A DNA stretch of 54,784 nt from an uncultured Ruminococcus sp. (GTDB lineage: Bacteria > Bacillota > Clostridia > Oscillospirales > Acutalibacteraceae), in NCBI GenBank assembly GCA_902766885.1, contig CACXFS010000014.1, positions 1-54,784 on the forward strand, in the 5' to 3' direction. Below, in pieces: positions 50,268 to 54,784 of the stretch (position 1 is the stretch's first letter; the number at the start of each line of letters is the position of its first letter). A program made the position numbers and the translations under genes. The notes beneath the pieces were generated by a model. That model had not been told where the DNA came from and did not search any database. It was given only the letters and a program-made list of their open reading frames with translations.

Positions 50268-50981
50268 TCAATCTCTGCTGTTAACAAGTGTACCGATATT
50301 TTCGCCGCAGACTGCTTTGAAAATATTGTCGGGATTTTCAATGCTGAAAACAAGAATAGGAATATTGTTGTCCTTGCAAAGCGATGCTGCTGTACTGTCC
50401 ATAACGGCGAGGTCCTTATTCAAAACCTCATGGAAAGATACTGTATCATACTTCACAGCATTGGGATTTGTCTTGGGGTCACAGTCATAAACACCGTCAA
50501 CCATTGTAGCCTTCATAATTACATCTGCTTCAATTTCTGCTGCACGAAGTGCTGCGGCTGTGTCTGTACTGAAGAACGGGTTGCCCGTTCCGCAACCGAA
50601 AATTACTACTCTGCCCTTTTCAAGATGGCGGATAGCCTTGTTTCTGATGTAGGGCTCTGCTACCTGACGCATATTGATTGCTGTCTGCACTCTGACATCT
50701 ACGCCAAGCTGCTCAAGAGCGTCGCAAACTCCGAGAGCATTTATTGCAGTTGCAAGCATTCCCATATGGTCTGCTCTTGTTCTGTCCATTTCGCCTGAGC
50801 TTCTGCCACGCCAGAAGTTACCGCCGCCCACTACGATTGCCACTTCTACGCCTGCTTCAACACATTTTTTGATTGGCTCACAGAATTTGAGCACTGTATC
50901 AAAATCAATTCCGCTTTTTAATTCACCGGCAAGCGATTCACCCGAAAGCTTTAATAAAATTCTCTTATATTTTGGTTGCAT
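50268..50981 (-). CDS. pyrH: UMP kinase
   Basis: A 237-residue bacterial UMP kinase of the amino-acid-kinase fold, making UDP from UMP. N-terminal [14 protein letters not shown], the middle [25 protein letters not shown], the phosphoryl loop [22 protein letters not shown] and the C-terminal D(S)[16 protein letters not shown] are present. ATG 50981 is preferred to the GTG at 50990, since GGGGTG sits upstream. First gene of the pyrH-polC block; tsf and rpsB are not immediately upstream, as they often are. Confidence 0.97.
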   Translation of the reverse strand: MQPKYKRILLKLSGESLAGELKSGIDFDTVLKFCEPIKKCVEAGVEVAIVVGGGNFWRGRSSGEMDRTRADHMGMLATAINALGVCDALEQLGVDVRVQTAINMRQVAEPYIRNKAIRHLEKGRVVIFGCGTGNPFFSTDTAAALRAAEIEADVIMKATMVDGVYDCDPKTNPNAVKYDTVSFHEVLNKDLAVMDSTAASLCKDNNIPILVFSIENPDNIFKAVCGENIGTLVNSRD

Positions 50982-51027
50982 TATTAACACCCCATTGTAA
51001 TTTATAGTTACTAATATAATACAATAA

Positions 51028-51059
51028 AATGCCTGTTTTGTAAAGGAAAAACAGGCATT
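51028..51059 (-). terminator. terminator of the amino-acid ABC operon
   Basis: Perfect 12-bp stem AATGCCTGTTTT/AAAACAGGCATT with a 9-base loop, followed on the minus strand by TTATTG. It lies about 109 bp past the ABC ATPase stop and ends its transcript before pyrH. Confidence 0.8.
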
Positions 51060-51167
51060 AATTTATTGAATGATTAAATTGTCAGTAAACATCAAGGATT
51101 TGTTGATATTTACACCAATACAGAATTATTTTCATATTTCTGAATTTAGTTTCATATTAGAGCCAAA

Positions 51168-51908
51168 TTACAAAACCTTCGATAAAAAGTCTTTTAATCG
51201 CTGATTTCTGGGATTTTCGAAGAACTCCTTCGGCTCACCCTGCTCAACAATTACGCCGTCATCAACAAATACTACATTTGTGCCGACTTCACGTGCAAAG
51301 CCCATTTCGTGGGTAACAACAACCATTGTCATTCCCTCTTTTGCAAGCTGTTTCATAACCTCAAGCACCTCGCCTACCATTTCGGGGTCGAGCGCACTTG
51401 TCGGTTCGTCAAAAAGCATAACGTCAGGGTCCATACACAAAGCACGAACAATTGCAATTCTTTGCTTCTGACCGCCCGAAAGCTGTGAAGGATATGCAGT
51501 GGCTCTGTCGGCAAGACCTACTCTTTCGAGCAGTTCCATTGCTCTTTTTTCAGCATCTGCTTTGCTCTTTTTGAGCAGTTTTATCGGTCCTAAAGTGAGG
51601 TTTTTCATAACAGTCATATGAGGAAAAAGATTAAACTGCTGAAATACCATACCCATTTTCTGTCTGTGAATATTTATGTTTACAGACGGGTCTGTTATAT
51701 CTGTTCCCTCAAAATAAATTTTTCCTCCGGTCGGCTCTTCAAGTCTGTTAAGGCAACGAAGAAAAGTAGATTTACCCGAGCCTGACGCACCGATTACAAC
51801 CATTACGTCGCCCTTATGAATTTCAGCGTTGATACCTTTGAGAACATCTACATTGTCAAATGACTTACAGAGGTTGTCAACCTTTATCAGAACATTATCA
51901 GTGGTCAC
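51168..51908 (-). CDS. polar amino-acid ABC transporter ATP-binding protein (GlnQ type)
   Basis: A 246-residue ATPase of the PAAT family. Walker [25 protein letters not shown] loop [14 protein letters not shown], signature [15 protein letters not shown], Walker [20 protein letters not shown] and the H-loop [12 protein letters not shown] are complete; this family-specific HEMGFAREV confirms the polar amino acid type. The start is GTG at 51908 with GGAGG 10 bases upstream, overlapping the permease gene by 11 bases. The amino acid carried cannot be told. Confidence 0.94.
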   Translation of the reverse strand: MTTDNVLIKVDNLCKSFDNVDVLKGINAEIHKGDVMVVIGASGSGKSTFLRCLNRLEEPTGGKIYFEGTDITDPSVNINIHRQKMGMVFQQFNLFPHMTVMKNLTLGPIKLLKKSKADAEKRAMELLERVGLADRATAYPSQLSGGQKQRIAIVRALCMDPDVMLFDEPTSALDPEMVGEVLEVMKQLAKEGMTMVVVTHEMGFAREVGTNVVFVDDGVIVEQGEPKEFFENPRNQRLKDFLSKVL

Positions 51909-52629
51909 TGCTGCGCAACCTCCTCTCGAGCTTTTTGAGCAGGAATGTCAGAATAAGAACAATTACAAGATAAATCAGTGCAACTGCAATAAGCGGGAAA
52001 AATGCCTCATAAGTACGAGAACGAATGAGGTTACCGACATATGTCAAATCCTGAATTGCAACATAGCCTGCTACGGAAGTTTCCTTGACAAGAACGATAA
52101 ATTCGTTGCCGAGAGCAGGAAGTATGTTTTTGAACGCCTGCGGAATAATAACGTGTACCATAGTACTTTTATAGTCAAAACCGAGTGAACGGCTAGCCTC
52201 AAACTGACCTTTGTCAATTGACATAATGCCCGAACGTACAATCTCGGCAACGTATGCGCCTGAATTGATACCAAACGAGATTATAGCTGCAATTATGCCG
52301 TCACGAGAAGACGCAAAAACTATAAAATACATAATCATAAGCTGAATAACTACAGGAGTTCCTCTGATTACGGTTATGTAGATATTACAGATAAAATTAA
52401 CTACCTTTAAAATATAATCGCCGAAACTTCTGCACTTTCTGCCCGACAAATTCATATCATAGGTTGAACGGACTATAGCAATTAAAAATCCGATTACAAC
52501 GCCGATTACTGCCGCAAAAAGCGTGATTTCAACGGTAACAAGAAGTCCGTTGAGAAGCTGAAGCCAGCGGTCGTCAGTAATAAAGGTCTTTACAAAGCTT
52601 TGATAAAGACCGTTAAAAAAATCCTGCAT
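51898..52629 (-). CDS. polar amino-acid ABC transporter permease
   Basis: A 243-residue His/Glu/Gln/Arg/opine-type membrane permease. About five hydrophobic helices, opening [31 protein letters not shown], the [19 protein letters not shown] motif and the EAA-loop region [45 protein letters not shown]. Encoded between the binding protein (with a hairpin at 52652-52681 between) and the ATPase. A single permease gene implies a homodimer. Confidence 0.93.
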   Translation of the reverse strand: MQDFFNGLYQSFVKTFITDDRWLQLLNGLLVTVEITLFAAVIGVVIGFLIAIVRSTYDMNLSGRKCRSFGDYILKVVNFICNIYITVIRGTPVVIQLMIMYFIVFASSRDGIIAAIISFGINSGAYVAEIVRSGIMSIDKGQFEASRSLGFDYKSTMVHVIIPQAFKNILPALGNEFIVLVKETSVAGYVAIQDLTYVGNLIRSRTYEAFFPLIAVALIYLVIVLILTFLLKKLERRLRSSDH

Positions 52630-52651
52630 AACAAAAATCCTTTAAATAATC

Positions 52652-52681
52652 ACAGCCGACAACAAAATCGTCATCGGCTGT
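52652..52681 (-). terminator. intercistronic hairpin between the binding protein and the permease
   Basis: ACAGCCGA (52652-52659) pairs with TCGGCTGT (52674-52681) with a 14-base loop. There is no long T run on the minus strand, so it is more likely a partial terminator or a 3' stabiliser that lets the upstream solute-binding protein gene be expressed above the permease. Confidence 0.65.
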
Positions 52682-52692
52682 AAAGTTAAATT

Positions 52693-53526
52693 TTATTCCT
52701 TAACAATAATAACCTGCTTAGCCGTTGTGTAAGAATCAGTAAAGTTGATAGCTTCCTTTCTTTCGTCGGTAACTGTCATACCTGCCATACCGAAATCAGC
52801 CTTACCTGACTGAACTGCAGTGATGATGGAATCAAAGTCCATATCATCAATTACGAGCTTATAGCCAAGCTTATCGCAGATAGCCTGAGCAATCATTGCG
52901 TCAATGCCAACAACCTTGTCGCCCTCATAGTACTCATAGGGCTCAAAGAATGCGTTTGTAGCCATATGAAGCTCACCGTTCTTGTACTCTGTACCGTCGG
53001 GAGTTTCGTAAGGTGATTTGCCCTTTGTATCGTCACCGATGTAGTTCTTTATGATACTGTCAACTGTACCGTCTTCTTTGAGTTCAGCAAGAGCTGTGTT
53101 AAATTCTTTTGTAAGCTTGTCGTTATCCTTTGCAATACAGATAGCATAATCTTCTTCGGCAAAAGGCTCATCAAGAATCTTAAGGCCTTCGTTTGCTGCT
53201 ACAAAAGCCTTTGCAGGCTCATTGTCGATGATTACGCAGTCAACCTTGCCCTGTGTAAGAGCCAGAACTGCGTCTGCACCCTTGTTGTAACGCTCAATTG
53301 TCGAGCCTTCTTCTTCATAATCAGAAGCGTAGATGTCACCGGTCGTGCCGAGCTGAACACCGATTTTTGCACCCTTAAGGTCATCAATTGAAGCTACTGT
53401 CTTAGTGTCAGCAGAAGATGCCTGTGAGCTTGAGTTCGAACTTGATGAACCGCCACAGGCTGAAAGAGCCAGTGCAGTTGTGCAGAGCATTGCTGCTGTG
53501 AGAACGATTGATAAAATCTTTTTCAT
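52693..53526 (-). CDS. amino-acid ABC transporter solute-binding lipoprotein, apparently circularly permuted
   Basis: A 277-residue lipoprotein: signal peptide with lipobox LSAC and Cys-24, Ser-rich linker to 42, then family 3 solute-binding sequence in swapped order. Residues 46-172 match the second half of the usual fold (SIDDLKGAKIGVQLGTTGDI, GKVDCVIIDNEPAKAFV, LKILDEPFAEEDYAIC, ALAELKEDGTVDSI). After a linker rich in Gly/Pro/Thr, residues about 184-277 match the usual first half (MATNAFFEPYEYYEGDKVVGIDAMIAQAI, DMDFDSIITAVQSGKADFGMAGMTVTDERKEAINFTDSYTT). Both halves are intact, so it probably works. RBS AGAGG. First gene of the ABC operon; the ligand is probably a polar amino acid. Confidence 0.88.
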   Translation of the reverse strand: MKKILSIVLTAAMLCTTALALSACGGSSSSNSSSQASSADTKTVASIDDLKGAKIGVQLGTTGDIYASDYEEEGSTIERYNKGADAVLALTQGKVDCVIIDNEPAKAFVAANEGLKILDEPFAEEDYAICIAKDNDKLTKEFNTALAELKEDGTVDSIIKNYIGDDTKGKSPYETPDGTEYKNGELHMATNAFFEPYEYYEGDKVVGIDAMIAQAICDKLGYKLVIDDMDFDSIITAVQSGKADFGMAGMTVTDERKEAINFTDSYTTAKQVIIVKE

Positions 53527-53690
53527 AAAAATACCTCTCTTTTATTTTATTAATTTATATAAACAATATATATTATGATAATATAATATTCAAAAAAAAT
53601 CAAGTAATTATGCCAAAATTCAAAGAAAAACATTATAAAAATACGGAATTGGCGGAAATTTATAAATTTTTTATATAATTTTATTATTAT

Positions 53691-53719
53691 TTGACATAAC
53701 GTGGAAGTTAATATAAAAT
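53691..53719 (+). promoter_or_regulatory. promoter of corA
   Basis: Consensus TTGACA (53691-53696) and TAAAAT (53714-53719) with exactly 17 bases between, just upstream of the corA RBS. The remainder of the divergent region 53527-53690 is AT-rich and holds no gene. Confidence 0.75.
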
Positions 53720-53737
53720 ATATATGAGGTGTTCTTT

Positions 53738-54649
53738 ATGAAATACAGCATAATTGACGGCAGACTTGCTGAATTTGATGAAAATAAAAATGTTGATGCT
53801 ATTGTTGAAACGATAACGTATTCAAAAGGTGAGATTCCGCAGATTAACGATAAGAAAAAGCAGACTCTGCTTAACAACATCTTCACGGGAACGCACTCGA
53901 GATTTGAAAGCTATAATGACTGCGACGTTATCTGCCTAAATCTGATTGACATTGAAAAATATGTTACCGAGCATATTCCCGTTTATGTTATTCTTGAAAA
54001 GAACAAAATCTCGTTTTACACTACACAACCCGACTATGTTGAGGGAATGTTCAGAAAAATAATGCATGAACCCACGCAAAATATCACTACTGACTGCCTG
54101 CTGTATCACTTTATGAACAAGCTGATTTTCGGCGACCTTGTTCATCTGGAAGAAATTGAAAGAAAACTGTCTGCACTTGAAACTAACGCTTTTTCAGGGT
54201 GCACTGACAAAACATTTTCAAAGCAGATTCTTAATATTAAAAAACATCTTATGTGGATTGAGCTTTATTACGAGCAGCTTATCAACCTTATTGCGGACAT
54301 TATTCAGAACGAAAACGGATTTTTATGCGAAAGCACGATAAAGAGCTTTAATATGCTTGACAGCAAAATTGACAGGCTTGATGCAAAAACTGAAAATCTT
54401 TTAAATTACGCTTCTGAAATCAGAAGTGCTTATCAGGCTGAGGTTGATTTACAGCTTAATAAGTCAATGAAGGTGCTTACTGTGATTTCAGTTATTATTC
54501 TTCCGCTTACGCTTATTGTCGGATGGTTCGGTATGAACTTTCAGATGCCGGAGTACACTTATGCATACAGCTACCCTATTCTGATAGTAGTTTGCATCGC
54601 TATTGTAGTAGGACTGATAGCTTTTTTCAAAAAAAATAAATGGTTTTAA
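53738..54649 (+). CDS. corA: CorA-family divalent cation transporter
   Basis: A 303-residue CorA-type magnesium/cobalt channel. A long soluble domain (1-240, with alpha-helical Asn/Leu-rich stretches) precedes two C-terminal membrane helices (VLTVISVIILPLTLIVGWFGMNF and ILIVVCIAIVVGLIAFF), with the pore-entrance motif GMN in GWFGMNFQMPE between them and a positively charged end KKNKWF. ATG 53738 has GAGG 8 bases before it. Members carry Mg2+ and sometimes Co2+ or Zn2+; this one cannot be specified. Confidence 0.92.
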   Translation: MKYSIIDGRLAEFDENKNVDAIVETITYSKGEIPQINDKKKQTLLNNIFTGTHSRFESYNDCDVICLNLIDIEKYVTEHIPVYVILEKNKISFYTTQPDYVEGMFRKIMHEPTQNITTDCLLYHFMNKLIFGDLVHLEEIERKLSALETNAFSGCTDKTFSKQILNIKKHLMWIELYYEQLINLIADIIQNENGFLCESTIKSFNMLDSKIDRLDAKTENLLNYASEIRSAYQAEVDLQLNKSMKVLTVISVIILPLTLIVGWFGMNFQMPEYTYAYSYPILIVVCIAIVVGLIAFFKKNKWF

Positions 54650-54657
54650 TTTTGTAC

Positions 54658-54686
54658 TTGATTTTTTGAAATATATTTGTTATAAT
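54658..54686 (+). promoter_or_regulatory. promoter of tRNA-Ser
   Basis: TTGATT (54658-54663) and a perfect TATAAT (54681-54686) with a 17-base spacer, 14 bases before the tRNA, immediately after corA. Confidence 0.7.
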
Positions 54687-54700
54687 AGTCAGCGGTGTCT

Positions 54701-54784
54701 GGAGAGATGTCCGAGCTGGCCGAAGGAGCATGATTGGAAATCATGTGTACGGTAATCACCGTACCAGGGGTTCGAATCCCCTTC
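54701..54784 (+). tRNA. tRNA-Ser (anticodon GGA), cut at the window end
   Basis: Acceptor stem 5' strand GGAGAGA (54701-54707), a D-arm with the usual Ser pattern GCTGGCCGAAGG, anticodon stem CATGA/TCATG (54729-54733 and 54741-54745) with loop TTGGAAA and anticodon GGA at 54736-54738. A long variable arm (about 54746-54765) follows, as in class II serine tRNAs, and then the T-arm GGGGTTCGAATCCCC. The last bases, including the 3' acceptor strand, lie outside the window. GGA decodes UCC and UCU serine codons. Confidence 0.95.

Overview
The window is low-G+C, gene-dense chromosomal DNA from a Gram-positive anaerobe of the Clostridia, most likely an Oscillospiraceae/Ruminococcus-like gut bacterium. 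The reasons are a PolC-type DNA polymerase III, a CdaA/CdaR pair, formate-tetrahydrofolate ligase, the short HisG with HisZ, BlaI/BlaR1, strong AGGAGG-type ribosome binding sites with frequent TTG/GTG starts, and a secreted protein with a CBM26-like starch-binding module and a C-terminal dockerin. The genus is an inference; no rRNA gene is present to settle it.

Layout. 1-75: three tandem hairpins, probably a cut-off dispersed repeat. 102-2320: RNHCP zinc protein, FucO-type reductase and a small XRE regulator with a long AT-rich upstream region (2321-2736) carrying a 42-bp-phased direct repeat. 2737-5984: fhs-tsaE-tsaB-rpiB operon. 6136-7305: RodA-type SEDS protein. 7409-9604: dockerin protein. 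9817-11939: cdaA-cdaR. 12050-13449: cysteine desulfurase with a DUF3343 carrier-like partner. 13563-16404: asd-dapA-dapB (lysine/diaminopimelate). 16614-19738: queA-tgt (queuosine), yajC and a TIGR04086 membrane protein. 19938-23937: a membrane pseudokinase with PASTA and YARHG domains plus a large membrane protein. 24047-28000: blaI-blaR1-like regulators in an operon with a secreted LRR/Ig-repeat adhesin. 28159-31850: rluA, DUF1294, a GHL10-type glycosyl hydrolase-like protein and mtaB. 31971-32210: HPr/Crh-like protein. 32263-38472: histidine operon hisZGDCBAIE, lacking hisH and hisF. 38582-50981: the conserved pyrH-frr-uppS-cdsA-dxr-rseP-ispG-polC block plus an AI-2E family transporter. 51168-53526: amino-acid ABC transporter with an apparently circularly permuted binding protein. 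53738-54649: CorA. 54701 to the end: tRNA-Ser(GGA), cut by the window edge.

Most of the window is housekeeping. The parts that deserve a second look are the permuted solute-binding protein (52693-53526), the pseudokinase-PASTA-YARHG protein (19938-22172), the BlaI/BlaR1-type sensor system without a penicillin-sensing domain wired to an adhesin (24047-28060), the palindromic Shine-Dalgarno shared by two divergent genes (29311-29336), the terminator fused to a ribosome binding site (19300-19348), and the Crh-like HPr next to a dyad operator (31902-32210). No CRISPR array, prophage, insertion sequence or rRNA gene was seen. All family assignments are by reading motifs and remembered family features; no database search was run.
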